From Chlorocebus sabaeus (Eukaryota; Chordata; Mammalia; Primates; Cercopithecidae): a stretch of 64,000 nucleotides of DNA. The notes under the pieces are model-generated. The model had not been told where the DNA came from and did no database searches. It saw only the letters and a list, made by a program, of their open reading frames with translations. Where the stretch lies: the NCBI RefSeq assembly GCF_047675955.1, contig NC_132918.1, positions 91,441,106 to 91,505,105 of the forward strand. Reading direction: 5' to 3'. Shown here one piece after another: positions 21,591-33,276 of the stretch (its first letter is position 1; each line of letters begins with the position of its first letter). The position numbers and the translations under genes are program-made.

Positions 21591-21829
21591 GGGAATCGTC
21601 CTGGACACAGATGGCAAAGCACATCGTGCATCTTCACATCCCTCCCAGTGGCTCTACCACTGTGGGCAGCCATAGTTTGGTATTCAGGAAATGAGGATAT
21701 TTATTGCTGCTAAAATTAAAAATTAAAAAACTACTACCATCAGAGGGCAGTATTTGTTTTTTAATTTATCAAAAGGTAGCTCTGGCTTGGCACTGGGTAT
21801 TAGCAATTTTTTCTTTTTCTATTTCTTAT

Positions 21830-22077
21830 CCTTTTTTTGTTTGTTTGTTTTCTTGAGATGGTATCTCGCTCTGTTGCCCAGGCTGGAGTGCAGTGGAGCG
21901 ATCTTGGCTCAATGAAATCCCCGCCTCCCGGGTTCAAGCGATTCTCCTGCCTCAGCCTGCTGAGTAGCTGGGATTAGAGGAGGGTAAGGCTGGTCTTGAA
22001 CTCCTGACCACAAGTGAACCACCTGCCTCGGCCTCCCACAGTGTTGGGATTACAGGTGTGAGCCACCACGCCTGGCC
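21830..22077 (-). mobile_element. Alu with internal deletion
   Basis: TTGAGATGGTATCTCGCTC to ACGCCTGGCC. About 40-50 bp around the central A-rich linker are missing (GGATTAGAGGAGGGTAAGG). Confidence 0.93.
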
Positions 22078-22199
22078 GCAATTTTTTCTTATAATTTAAA
22101 TGTGACTACCTCCACATCTAGAGTGAGCCTTGCTCAGAATTTACCTTTTTTAAAATAATCTTTTAAAAATGCTAGGTTGTCTGTGCCATACATGGAACC

Positions 22200-22440
22200 A
22201 TTCTTTAATTATTGATCTCATATGTCTGACACACTTCACAGGCACCAAGCACTGTTCTAGGTAACAGCGACACAGAGGAGGGCCAGGCAGCCAGGACTTT
22301 TCTTTCGTGGAGCTCACATTTCCGTCGGGGAGCAACAGTCAACAAGAAAAAAATATCTTTTTCCGATAAGAAACTATAGGTAAAAAGAAAAGAAAAAGAA
22401 AAATATCGCACGGTCATAAATGCTGTGTAGACAGAGTAGA
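22200..22440 (+). mobile_element. Ancient L2/MIR-class repeat
   Basis: CACCAAGCACTGTTCTAGGT, ACAGCGACACAGAGG, TCGTGGAGCTCACATTTCCG, CAACAGTCAACAAG. Old and diverged. Confidence 0.55.
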
Positions 22441-22502
22441 CCATGTGGGGTTCCTCCTTCACTCAATCCATTCCCTCCTGCAAAATCTAAAAAGGAAGTC
22501 AA

Positions 22503-22993
22503 GGCCGGGCGCGGTGGCTCACGCCTGTAATCCCAGCACTTTGGGAGGCCGAGGCAGGTGGATCACGAGGTCAGGAGATTGAGACCATCCAGGCTAACAC
22601 GGTGAAACCCTGTCTCTACTAAAAATACAAAAATAAATTAGCCGGGTGTGGTGGTGGGCGCCTGTAGTCCCAGCTACTCGGGAGGCTGAGGCAGGAGAAA
22701 GGCATGAACCCGGGAAGCAGAGCTTGCAGTGAGCTGAGATCGTGCCACTGCACTCCAGCCTGGGCAACAGAGTTCAAGACCAGCCTGGCCAACATGGTAA
22801 AACCCCGTCTCTACTAAAAATACAAAAATTAGCCAGTGTGGTGGCACCTGCCTGTAATCCCAGCTACTCGGGAGGCTGAGGCAGGAGAATTGCTTGAACC
22901 TGGGAGGCTGAGGTTACAGTGAGCCGAGATCGCACCACTGCACTCCATCCTGGGCAACAAGAGCAAAACTCCACCTCAAAAGAAAAAAAAGAA
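22503..22993 (+). mobile_element. Alu-Alu fusion
   Basis: An AluY from GGCCGGGCGCGGTGGCTC reaches GCCTGGGCAACAGAG (22770), then continues without a tail into the middle of a second, older Alu (TTCAAGACCAGCCTGGCC) and its A tail. Confidence 0.92.
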
Positions 22994-23284
22994 AAGATCT
23001 GTATTTTATAATATGTTGAGTGACTGGACTAACATCAACAGGATGAGATATTATGGAGACACAAGGAAAGTCCACGGCTTGCATGAAGAAATCCCAACTG
23101 CAAGAGCGCAGGACAGGAAAGAGTTAACTTGAAAGCAATTAACGTGGCACAGACAGAGGCATCGAACTGGCAGCAGATGCAGTATGAACACTCTGCGGAT
23201 TGGCTGCCCAGAAAGCTAATGGAAGCCTACGCTGCATTAATTGAGGTTAAATGCTCAGATCAGGGAAAGGAATGGCTCCATTTT

Positions 23285-23520
23285 ACACTGTCCTGATTAG
23301 ATCCTGTCTGGAGCCATGTTTTCTTCCAGGAGTCTCATTTTAAAAGATGTTGACAAACTGGAGTGTGTCCCACAGACAGTGTTGCAAGAAGTGATGAGAT
23401 TTTTGCCTGGAAAAGGCAAAAATTAGAAGATTGCCCTTAGAGCTCTTTAGTTATTTAAAGATCTTCAACGTAGAAGAATATATTAGTACTTCTAGAGGGA
23501 AAAACCAGGCACAGTGATTG
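23285..23520 (+). mobile_element. Possible L3/CR1 LINE relic
   Basis: The run GATCCTGTCTGGAGCC, CTCATTTTAAAAGATGTTGA, CAAACTGGAGTGTGTCC, then TTATTTAAAGATCTTCAACG and GTAGAAGAATATATTAG resembles the 3' part of ancient L3/CR1 LINEs. Judged by eye only. The flanks 22994..23284 and 23521..23569 hold no recognisable feature. Confidence 0.45.
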
Positions 23521-23570
23521 GAAATTTAGGGAGCAGCTCTCACCTCAAGAAAACACAGAACTTTCTGGCT

Positions 23571-23861
23571 GGGCGTGGTGGCTCATGCTTGTAATTTCAG
23601 CACTGTGGGAGGCCAAAGCGGGTGGATCACTTGAGGTCAGGAGTTCGAGACCAGCCTGGCCAACATGGCAAAACCCCCATCTCTACTAAAATTCCAAAAA
23701 TTAGCCGGGCATGGTGGCAGGTGCCTGTAGTCCCAGTTACTTGGGAGGCTGAGGCAGGAGAATCACTTGAACCCGGGAGGCAGAGGTTGCAGTGAGCCGG
23801 GATTGCGCCCCTGCACACTCTAGCCTGGAGGACAAGCAAAAAAAAAAAGAAAAAAGAAAAG
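23571..23861 (+). mobile_element. Alu SINE
   Basis: GCTGGGCGTGGTGGCTCATG to an A tail. Duplication CAGAACTTTCTG on both sides. 23862..24233 holds no recognisable gene. Confidence 0.95.
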
Positions 23862-24233
23862 ACAGAACTTTCTGAAGATCCAAACTGCCAGCAATGGGAA
23901 GGATGACTTTATGAAGGAGTGACCCGGGTGTCCCTAAAGCAGCCCAGCGAGGCGCCCAAGAGGAGGTTAAGCGTCGGCGTTTTGCAAGCTGCCCTCTGTG
24001 GAGCAGCCTCCTGGGGAGCTGGGGTTGGGGTCGGGCTGTAAAAGTGGTCATTGTTCCGAGTGACAAAAAGAATAAGGACGTGGGAACCGGACTCCTAATT
24101 TATCCACAGCACCTCAATTCTTACGTTTAAGTTTTTCCCATTTCCGAGTTCCACTTGAGATCTTCATTAAGGTTTCTGCTGCTAAAATCAAACTTGCAAA
24201 CCACCAGAGATGATGCCTTTCTTCACTTTCTCT

Positions 24234-24523
24234 TCTTTTTTGAGACAGAGTCTCGTTCTGTCACCCAGGCTGGAGTGCAGTGGTGTGATCTCAGCTCACT
24301 GCAACCTCTGCCTCCTGGGTTCAAGCGATTCTCCTGCCTCAGCCTCCCGAGTAGCTGGGATGACAGGCGCGCACCGCCACACCCGGCTAATTTTTGTACT
24401 TTTAGTAGAGACGGAGTTTCACCACCTTGGCCAGTCTGGTCTCGAACTCCTGACCTCAGGTGATCCGCCCGCCTTGGCCTCCCACACGGCTGGGATTACA
24501 GGCGGGAGTCACCGCCCCCAGCC
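24234..24523 (-). mobile_element. Alu SINE
   Basis: TTTTTTGAGACAGAGTCTCG to CCGCCCCCAGCC. 24524..25214 is single-copy DNA; an open frame there (24630..25094 plus) is not recognisable. Confidence 0.95.
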
Positions 24524-25214
24524 TCTCCACCATCTCTGATGGACACAAGGCCCCATCTCTTAGGTGCCTGATTCTCAGACAGGACTCGGGGGCAGAAACC
24601 AGATAAATCTCAGATTTGTCTGAGCTTATTTGCTTCTGGAGTTTTCTAAACAGCTCTCTCTCTTCCCTGGGGTGGGTTCCTTTTTGTTTGTTTGTTTTGT
24701 TTTTAAGGCAGTGTTTTCAATCTTTTGGGTAGTAGCTCTTGAGTCTGTAAAGCCTGGTAATTTTCTAGAGGTCATTGGCATTAACCGTCAAGACTCTTCT
24801 CACATGCTCCCTTCCACTCTGGCACCCTCCTCCCACAGGCCTTCCTCCTGTCCTGCTGCCTCCATCAGTCTCTTCCTCTGGCAGCCAAGGGTTGCCTCTC
24901 CAAGTGGTCCCAGGAGAGAAATGCTAGGGCCACATATCCGCCAGAATGCTAGTCCTGGACACCTGTGTTTCTCCTGCCCACAGCAGACCCTCTGGAGACA
25001 CTTGACCAGCACAGGCCCTTGTGGGGTGGCTCGCCAGGTAGGACCCCTCCCTGCCAGCTGGGGCTTCCCAGCCCCCACACTGGAGTTCTCCTAAGTGGAA
25101 TCTTTTTAGGACTACTCTTAACAGTCCAGTCCTCTCTACTTGCTTTACACCTCCTGAGACTCGTTGTTGCAAAAGTCTTTCTGTGCTAGAGACACAAACT
25201 TTGAATCTCTACTC

Positions 25215-25350
25215 GAGCTAGTGGTCCTTAGACTTCAGCATGCATCAGACTCACCTGTGGGACTTACGATAACGCAGATTGCTGCATCCCACCCCCAGAA
25301 TTTCTGATTCAGTAAGTCTGGGGTGGAGCCTAAGATTTTGCATTTCTTTT
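25215..25350 (+). mobile_element. MER5A hAT DNA transposon, left part
   Basis: Characteristic MER5A sequence: GTGGTCCTTAGACTTCAGCA, CATCAGACTCACCTGTGG, CCCACCCCCAGAATTTCTG, TCTGGGGTGGAGCCTAAGA. It is interrupted by the minus-strand Alu at 25351..25662. Confidence 0.88.
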
Positions 25351-25662
25351 CCTTTTTTTTTTTTTTTTTTTTAATTTGTTTGAGACAGAGTCTCGCTCTT
25401 GTCACCCAGGCTGGAGTGCAGTGGCACAATCTCAGCCCACTGCAACTTCTACCTCACAGGTTCAAGCAATTATCCTGTCTCAGCTTCCTGAGTAGCTGGG
25501 ATTACAGACGTGTGCCACCATGCCCAGCTAATTTTTATATTTTTAGTAGGAACAGGGTTTTACCATGTTGGCCAGGCTGGTCTCGAATTTCTGACTTTGT
25601 GATCCGCCTGCCTTGGCCTCCCAAATTGCTGGGATTACAAGTGTGAGCCACCGCGCCTGGCC
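25351..25662 (-). mobile_element. Alu SINE inside MER5A
   Basis: Poly-T, GAGACAGAGTCTCGCTCTTG to CGCGCCTGGCC. Confidence 0.95.
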
Positions 25663-25715
25663 AAGAAATTGCATTTCTAACAAGCCCCCAGAGCACACTT
25701 TGAGAAGCACCGTGC
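25663..25715 (+). mobile_element. MER5A hAT DNA transposon, right part
   Basis: Resumes after the Alu with TTGCATTTCTAACAAGCCCC and ends in CACACTTTGAGAAGCACCG, the MER5A terminus. Confidence 0.88.
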
Positions 25716-25953
25716 GACTCTGCTTTGTCTCACCGTTGTTGTGGGTCCTGGTGTTCCAACTCGCAATTCCCTTTGGCTCGTATTAGCTTCAGTATGTTCC
25801 ATCGTGTCTCTCTGCTTATAGGCTTTTTGTAATAACCTTATTTCTACGGAATTCCAGTATAGCATGGCCTTCTATTTTAAACTTTCCTACAACCACTGGC
25901 TCTGTAGGCCAGGGTTTCACCCTCACACAGGTGCTATGCACTTAGAAGGCATT

Positions 25954-26268
25954 CTTTTTTTGTTTTTGTTTTTTGAGACAGAGTTTCACTCTTGTTGCCC
26001 AGGCTGGAGTGCAGTGGCACGATCTCGGCTCACAACAACCTCCGCCTCTGCCTCTGCCTCCTGGGTGCAAGTGATTCTCCTGCCTCAGCCACCTGAATAG
26101 CTGGGATTACAGGCGTGCACCACCACGCCCGGCTAATTTTGTATTTTAGTAGAGACAGGGTTTCTCCATGTTGGTCAGGCTGGTCTTGAACTCCCGACCT
26201 CAGGTCATCTGCCCACCTCGGCCTCCCGAAGTGCTGGGATTATAGGCGTGAGCCACTGCGCCCGGCCT
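25954..26268 (-). mobile_element. Alu SINE
   Basis: TTTTTGAGACAGAGTTTCAC to TGCGCCCGGCC. Duplication-like AGAAGGC.TTCT on both sides. 26269..27128 is single-copy DNA with no gene recognised. Confidence 0.95.
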
Positions 26269-27128
26269 AGAAGGCTTTCTTGCTGAAGAAATTGGGCAGA
26301 GGGAAGGATTCATGCGGGCTGGAGCAGCTGGAGAAGCTTCACAAAAGGAGTTGGAGTTGAGCGTGTCCTCAAAGGGAGGTCTGTCTGTGTCGAAGGGAGA
26401 GGAAAGCGTGTTCCTGACAAGGCAACCATGCTGACAATGGCCCTGAACATCGGAGCGTTTATTGGGATGACTCGGAGGAACAGACTCACACTGGAACACA
26501 CATCTCTTCAATGAGGTGGTGAAAGACATCATGGGCAGCAGCCTGTCTCTGCCAGAACTATGATAACCTATTAAGTGCAATTAGCCATGCTGTAGCCAAA
26601 GGGATGTTGATTTTGTCCAGCAGGCTATTATTCAGGAACCCCAGGGACAGTGAGGCTGTGTGGGCAAAGCCGCGTGGGCAGCACCAGCAAGGGAATGGGT
26701 GTGTTTACTCCCGAAACCCAGGACAGATAACTCCACTTCTTCTTTCTGTAGAAAGAAGTGTGGCAAGAGCTGACCCGAGGAAGAAGCTTTGCTCAATAGG
26801 AAATGAGCTATGATGACGAAATGAGGAAGCCCTGCTGGGCTTCAGCTTGATGGTTCTGAGTTATAAAAAGAAAAGAATGTGTAAAAAGCGAATATGATCG
26901 TGGAAAACTGGAAACACTCCAGATATCCATCAATGAGACATTGGTTAAGTGAATTGTGTGGTGTCCACGCTGCGGTATACTATGAAACCTGTAGGAAGAA
27001 GGTAGCACTGGGCATAGTGACCTGGAAATAACTCCTAGCTACATGGTTAAGTGAGGAAAACAAGTTGCCAAATAGCATATTATAATTCCTTGACTTAAAA
27101 ACTACATCAGTGAAAACTCTTGAATGAG

Positions 27129-27426
27129 GCCAGGCGCAGAGGCTCACACTTGTGATCCCAGCACTTTGGGAGGTTGAGATGGGCAGATCACCTGAGGGCA
27201 AGAGTTTGAGACCAGCCTGACCAACATGGAGAAACCCCATCTCTACTAAAAATACAGAATTAACTGGGCATGGTGGTGAATGCCTGTAATCCCAGCTACT
27301 CAGGAGGCTGAGGCAGGAGAATCGCTTGAACCTGGGAGGTGGAAGTTGCGGTGAGCTGAGATCGCATCATTGCACTGCAGCCTGGGCGACAAGAGCGAAA
27401 CTCCATCTCAAAACAAAAACAAAACA
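27129..27426 (+). mobile_element. Alu SINE
   Basis: AGGCCAGGCGCAGAGGCTC to an AAAAC tail. CTCTTGAATGA on both sides. Confidence 0.95.
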
Positions 27427-27589
27427 AACCTCTTGAATGATATTTGCAAAGTGACTGTTAACAGTTTGCCTGTGGAAAGGGGAGTGGGGTTAAAGTGGGA
27501 GATAGAGAGCTTAAGTGAGGTTTTATTTTTTATTTTTAAAATTAAATTTCTGAATGGTTTAAATTTTTTCAAAAATGCAATTGAAATAA

Positions 27590-27800
27590 ATTCTAGCTAA
27601 TGTGTACTCAGTGCCAGACACTGCTCTAGCTGTTTTAGACCTATTATTTAATCCTCCCAACAAACCTCTGGAGATAAGTATTATCAATCTCTCCCATTTT
27701 GCAAATTAGAAAACTGAGGCCTGGAGCAGTGAAGCAGCCTGTCCAAGGCCACACGGTCATCAGTGGGAGAGCTGAGATTTGAACCCACGTCATGTGGCTC
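27590..27800 (+). mobile_element. MIR SINE
   Basis: MIR core: GTGCCAGACACTGCTCTAG, CCCATTTTGCAAATTAG, AAACTGAGGC, AAGGCCACACGGTCA, GAGATTTGAACCCA. Confidence 0.85.
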
Positions 27801-28359
27801 CAGCATCTGTGCACTGAGCCTCTCACTGCTATGGCCCTCGATGGACCATGTTGGTCCATGGGACGGCAACTGTAACTGTAATAAGATTCCAGTAAAAATC
27901 ACACAAAAATTATGCACATAGAAAAGGCAATGGGAGTCTCTATAGTTGTCCCTTTAAAACATTGATCCAAAGATTAACTCTGAATTCCAGCCCAGATAGG
28001 CTAATTCAGGCAAGAAATTAGTGATTTCAGAACACAAGGAAAGCGTCACTTCTCCCTCCTACCCCAAACTGCTGGTTAACATTGCTTAAACAAGGACTAA
28101 ATGTTTTTACCACCCAAATAGACATCAGGCTTCATATGTGAATATTTCTGGATAAGGCGTAACTATCTCAAATTTAGTTGTGTAAATCTCTGATTTAATA
28201 TTATCAAGGTGTAAATAGCAATCGCATACAAAAAGCAGGTTGTGATAGGAGATGGGGAAAAGGCAGGAAGGAGGGACTCAGAGAATGATAGGGTACATAT
28301 GGGGAAGGCAGATGGCAGCAGATTATAATATACTAGTTATCAATGATGCTTCTTTGCAG

Positions 28360-28545
28360 TGATAGAAGCCTTACCTTTCATAAGAACTTGCCTATGTATT
28401 TACACATTTGATCTTGACAACTTATGAACTAGAGAAGACAGATTTCTTCATTTTATTGATAGAGAAAACCAGGCTCCAGGAGGCTGTGACTTGGTAAATT
28501 ACCAAGTTGGAACTGGAACCCAAAACTCCTGATTCTCCCTCGAGG
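28360..28545 (+). mobile_element. MIR SINE
   Basis: MIR core: TTCATTTTATTGATAGAGAA, CCAGGCTCCAGGAGG, TTGGAACTGGAACCCA. The surrounding 27800..28360 and 28545..29160 are single-copy sequence with no recognisable exon. Confidence 0.75.
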
Positions 28546-29163
28546 ATTCTTGAATTACACCCAGACACCAGCCACATGGCGACTTTACCCAGGATTAGGC
28601 CTGAGTCGGCATCAGTGTAAGAAAAGGTAGCAGACAAAAGCTCCAGAGGTTCAAGGGAGCAATAGGACCCTGGACAGGACCCACCAAAGGACATCCGGGT
28701 GGAATGACAAAGGAAGAGCCCAGGTCAACATAGAGGGTGCCAAGGTCACAGGCTCAAGGAACGGCCCCAGGGCTGACACCAAGCAGTGAGGAAACAGGGC
28801 AGAAGTTTTGATTTTGGCATCTCTATGCCAGGACTTTGCTGCCACTGCTTCTCCCATGCTGCCCCCATTCTTAGAATCTTCCTCCTATTTCTTTCCCTTC
28901 ATTCTTTGCTTTCCTCTCCCACTGCAGCCCCAAACTCACATTTGCAGTTGTATAAAGGAGGGAAATACATTAATTTTTAAAAATGAAATTTGTCTTATCA
29001 ATGGGATTGGAATTGTAATCCCATTCTCTTAAACTCAATTTAAACCCCTACTAAATCTTTGAACTTTTTCTGCTTTATCACCTGGTTAGAATGGGTGAAG
29101 TTCCATTACTCAATTCTTTCATCACTTAATTAAATCCAATCTATTTGCTGCTTTGTTCAATCT

Positions 29164-29454
29164 TTTTTTTGAGACGGAGTTTTGCTCTGTTGCCCAGGCT
29201 GGAGTGCAGTGGCGCAATCTCGGCTCACTGCAACCTCTGCCTCTCAGGTTCAAGCGATTCTCCTGCCTCAGCCTCCCGAGTAGCTGGGGTTACAGGTGCC
29301 CACCACCACACCCGGCTAATTTTTTTGTATTTTTAGTAGAGACGGGGTTTCACCATGTTGGCCAGGCTGGTCTCTAACTCCCGACCTCAGGTGATCTGCC
29401 CACCTTGGCCTCCCAAAGTGCTGGGATTACAGGCCTGAGCCACCGCGCCCGGCC
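29164..29454 (-). mobile_element. Alu SINE
   Basis: TTTTGAGACGGAGTTTTGC to CGCGCCCGGCC. CTTTGTTCAATCTT on both sides. Confidence 0.96.
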
Positions 29455-29708
29455 ACTTTGTTCAATCTTGAATGCTCTTCATATTCTTTCTATCACTAGG
29501 GCTACAGCAGTGCTGGATATTTAAGTGATCTTCAGCTGAATTCTGTATCTCCCATGGCTTCGACTACAGAGTCACGCTAAATCACATCCCCTAAAAGTCA
29601 CGCTAATGACCTGAAGACACGGATATGCTCCACAATCCATGCTAGGCAGAGGAGAAGGAAAATAAGGATGAAAACAGATACTACACACTGTCATTCCTCT
29701 AGGGTATG

Positions 29709-29897
29709 GGTGTCCAGTCTTTTTTCTTCCCACATTAAAAGAAGAATTGTCTTGGGCCACACATTAAAAAACACACTAACACTAACGATAGCTGATGAGC
29801 TTTAAAAAAGCCACAAGGGAAAAAGCTTACCAATTAGTGCTGGGCTGCATTCAAACCGCCTGGGCCACATGCGGCCGGCGGGCAGCGGGCTGGACAA
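29709..29897. mobile_element. DNA-transposon-like interspersed repeat with short inverted ends
   Basis: A 189-bp element starts GTGTCCAGTC and ends GGCTGGACA, so TGTCCAG (29711..29717) and CTGGACA (29890..29896) are inverted. The interior CTTGGGCCACACATTAAA, CTAACACTAACGATAGC and CCTGGGCCACATGCGGCC is recognisable as a known multi-copy mammalian repeat. The family name is not asserted. Confidence 0.6.
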
Positions 29898-30169
29898 GCT
29901 TGCTCCAGGGTAAGTGGATGACTCCTGGAACTTCCTGCAATGCGTGGTTGGACTACTGATAGTGGTGGGAGGGAGAAGGCACCAAGAAGGCAAGACAATG
30001 CACGACCCCGACGCCGCTGTGCCTTACAAGGAAGACATTGGGGGGGGGGGTTGTTTTACCCTTTTCCACGTTTTATTTTTGCCCTCGCCACTACCCCCAT
30101 AGTTCTAAACATTACCACCAGGGGGCAGAAGGGTGCCAATGTCAATTGTCTCTGCTAGGTTTGGGTTTT

Positions 30170-30300
30170 CCTTTCCGAATTTCCTCACAGAAGAATTTCT
30201 GATCCTATTATGCAGATTAAGAAACCAAGGAGCAGAGTGATGTAAATAGTAGGCAACCTAGCATTTCGTGAGTGGCAGTGGTAGGAGTTAAACACTGGTT
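30170..30300 (+). mobile_element. MIR-like fragment
   Basis: ATTATGCAGATTAAGAAACC, AGGAGCAGAGTGATG and TAGGAGTTAAACACTGG fit the MIR core and end. The neighbouring 29898..30170 contains a run of ten G near 30041 and no gene. Confidence 0.55.
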
Positions 30301-30397
30301 TGGGTGAACCCAAGGACTAGGCACTTTCAGAGCTCACCTGAGTCGAAAAACATTTTACAACCCTCTTTAATGCAATACATTAAGAAAACTTCAAACA

Positions 30398-30690
30398 GGC
30401 CGGGCGCAGTGGCTCACACCTGTGATCCCAACACTTTGGGAGGCCAAGGCAGGGGATCACTTGAGGTCAGGAGTTTGAGACCAACCTGGCCACCATGGTG
30501 AAACCCCATCTCTACTAAAAATACAAAAATACAGGCATTGTGGTGAACACCTGTACTCCTAGCCACTCAGGAGGCTGAGGCAGGAGAATCGCTTGAACCC
30601 GGGAGATGGAGACTGCAGTCAGCCGAGATCGCGCCACTGCACTCCAGCCTGGGTGACAGAGCAAGACTCTACCTCAAACAAAAACAAAAC
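30398..30690 (+). mobile_element. Alu SINE
   Basis: AGGCCGGGCGCAGTGGCTC to an AAAAC tail. ACTTCAAAC on both sides. Confidence 0.95.
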
Positions 30691-30855
30691 ACTTCAAACA
30701 ATGTTACTGTAACTCCTTCTATTTTCCTGTTTTGTGTTTCACTTATCCCTAATTTTTGTCACTCATAGTCCTTTCAGCTCTGTCCACTGTAAAAGAGGGG
30801 GCCTTGTCCCTTTCCACTAACATCGACTTTGTGTCCCTCCATTAAGAAAACCTTG

Positions 30856-31167
30856 GCCGGGCACGGTGGCTCACGCCTGTGATCCCAGTACTTTGGGAGG
30901 CTGAGGCGGGTGGATCACGAGGTTAGGAGATCAAGACCAGCCTGGCCAACACAGTGAAACCCCGTCTCTACTAAAAATACAAAAATATTAGCCGAGCGTG
31001 GTGTTGGGCGCCTGTAGTCCCACTTACTCAGGAGGCTGGGGCAAGAGAAGCGCTTGAACCCGGGAGGCAGAGGTTGCAGTGAGCCGAGATCACGCCACTG
31101 CACTCCAGCCTGGGCGACAGAGTGAGACTCCGTCTCAAAAAAAAAAAAAGAAAAAAAGAAAAAATCT
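30856..31167 (+). mobile_element. Alu SINE
   Basis: TGGCCGGGCACGGTGGCTC to an A-rich tail. Confidence 0.95.
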
Positions 31168-31172
31168 TTCTG

Positions 31173-31487
31173 GGCCAGGCACAGTGGCTCACGCCTGTAA
31201 TCCCAGCATTTTGGGAGGCTGAGGTGGGCAGATCACCTGAGGTCGGGAGTTTGAGGCCAGCCTGACCAACATGAAGAAACCCCGTCTCTACTGAAAATAC
31301 AAAAAAACTAGCCGGGCGTGGTGATGCGTGTCTGTAATCCCAGCTACTCAGAAGGCCGAGGCAGGAGAATTACTTTAACCCGGGTGGCGGAGGTTACGGT
31401 GAGCCGAGATTGCTCCATTGCACTCCAGCCTGGGCAACAAGAGCGAGACTCCATCTCAAAAAAATTAAAAAATAAAAGAAAGAGAAC
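31173..31487 (+). mobile_element. Alu SINE
   Basis: GGGCCAGGCACAGTGGCTC to an A-rich tail. Tandem with the previous Alu. Confidence 0.95.
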
Positions 31488-31898
31488 CTTTCTGTGATGG
31501 CTTCTGTTCTGTTGTCTATAATTTGAAGACTCCAGCAGAATCACTGTGATGTAAATGTGTGTGCTCATCAGATTGTAGATGTAAGCTAGGGCTAGCTGCC
31601 CTGAGCGAGAGCACATACTCTAGGGGCGATTAGTGAAGCAAGTCATCAAATGCTTCAGATAGCTCTGTGTCCAGTCACACGGGAGGCTTTAACCAGCACG
31701 ATGGATGTTAGAGGTGTTTCACTGGTGAGGTTAGCAGTGTCCAGGATGCGTGGATTCTCGGAAATACTTGAAGAGCTTTTCCTGCCATTGCAGGGGCAGG
31801 ATCCCATGCCTGGTGACTCATACCCTTAGAACAGCACTGGAGGTTTGACTCCTAAACGCTCCTGTAATCCAGCCACTGATTCAAAAAGTCTTGACTGC

Positions 31899-32197
31899 CA
31901 GGTGCGGTGGCTCAGGCCTGTAATCCTAGCACTTTGGGAGGCCGAGGCAGGTGGATCACCTGAGGTCAGGAGTTCGAGACAAGCCTGACCAACGTGGTGA
32001 AACCCCATCACTACTAAAATACAAAAAAATTAGCCAGGAGTGGTGGCAGGTGCCTGTCATCCCAGCTACTCGGGAGGCTGAGGCAGGAGAACTGCTTGAA
32101 CCCGGAAGGTGGAGGTTGCAGTGAGCTGAGATCGTGCCATTGCACTCAAGCCTGGAAAACAGAGCAAGGCTCTGTTTCAAAAAAAAAAAAAAAAAAG
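31899..32197 (+). mobile_element. Alu SINE
   Basis: GCCAGGTGCGGTGGCTCAGG to a poly-A tail. AGTCTTG repeats on both sides. 32198..32874 is single-copy DNA. Confidence 0.95.
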
Positions 32198-32874
32198 AGT
32201 CTTGGCCCTTTGGGTTTGACAAGATGCTAGCTGAATCCTCACTGGAGACTAGGGTTTCACTTGTGTCAAGTGGAATGGAGTAGTACTGAAAAGGTCCGAG
32301 ATCTGGGGCTTCATCAAGTCCTCAGAACACATTTGAAAACTGTTTCTGTACCTGCCTGAGAGTAAACATGATGTGCATGCAGCCCTATCTGGGCTGAGAT
32401 TTGCTTCCATTGTGGCCACATGATGTTGTGGGTCAGGAGTCTGTGGACCTCATCTGTTATCTACCGATGATTATAAACAGACAAATTGCCTTAGGTTGGT
32501 TCACAGTATTTTGTTTACATCCCACTTCAGAAAAAATCCTTCCAGCAAATATACCCGCATCTCCTTCCTTCCTCCGTGAGGGAAAAGTCCAGAGGTGTGG
32601 GAGTGGGGGAAGAGTCACCTCTGTCCTCTCTCCAGGTTTCCCACTAGCTGGAGGAAGCATCTCCCTCCTTTCTTTAATTTACAGGTTCATTTCCTGAGGC
32701 TCCTTTTTTGCTTTTCTTCCAGAGAGCAGCATGTTTTCCACACAATGTGTGTTTGCTAATAAAAAGACCTGTAAGTTTTCTCAAGCTAGGGAGTAACACA
32801 TAAGCAATTGACTTCTTGAAAACCACTGATACCAAATGTGTAAAGCAACAGTGTCCTTTAAAATACAAGATAAG

Positions 32875-33156
32875 GGCTGGGTGTTGTGGCTCATGCCTAT
32901 AATCCCAGCACTTTGGGAGGCTGAGGCGGGTGGATCACCTGAGGTCAGGAGTTCGAGACCAGTCTGACCAACATGGAGAAACCCCTTATCTACTAAAAAT
33001 ACAAAATTAGCCCGGCATGGTGGTGCATACCTCTAATCCCAGATACTCAGGAGGTTGAGACAGGAGAATTACTTGAACCCAGGAGGCGGAGGTTGCGGTC
33101 AGCCGAGATCGTGCCACTGCACTGCAGCCTGAGCAACCAGAACAAAAAAAAAAAAG
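32875..33156 (+). mobile_element. Alu SINE
   Basis: GGGCTGGGTGTTGTGGCTC to an A tail. Confidence 0.95.
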
Positions 33157-33276
33157 ATAAAATTGCAAAGAAAAAAAAATCTATGTCATCATTATAGGGT
33201 GGTAACTTTTACGCTTATGTTTCTTTCTGAGGAGATTCTAAGTCCTGAAGAGTCAGTCTCAGAAATTACAATCCCC

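Noticed and set aside
24630..25094. 154-codon frame with Pro/Ser-rich residues, and an opposite 92-codon frame
   Set aside because: Single-copy DNA with moderate GC; no homology, no promoter or splice context; likely chance.
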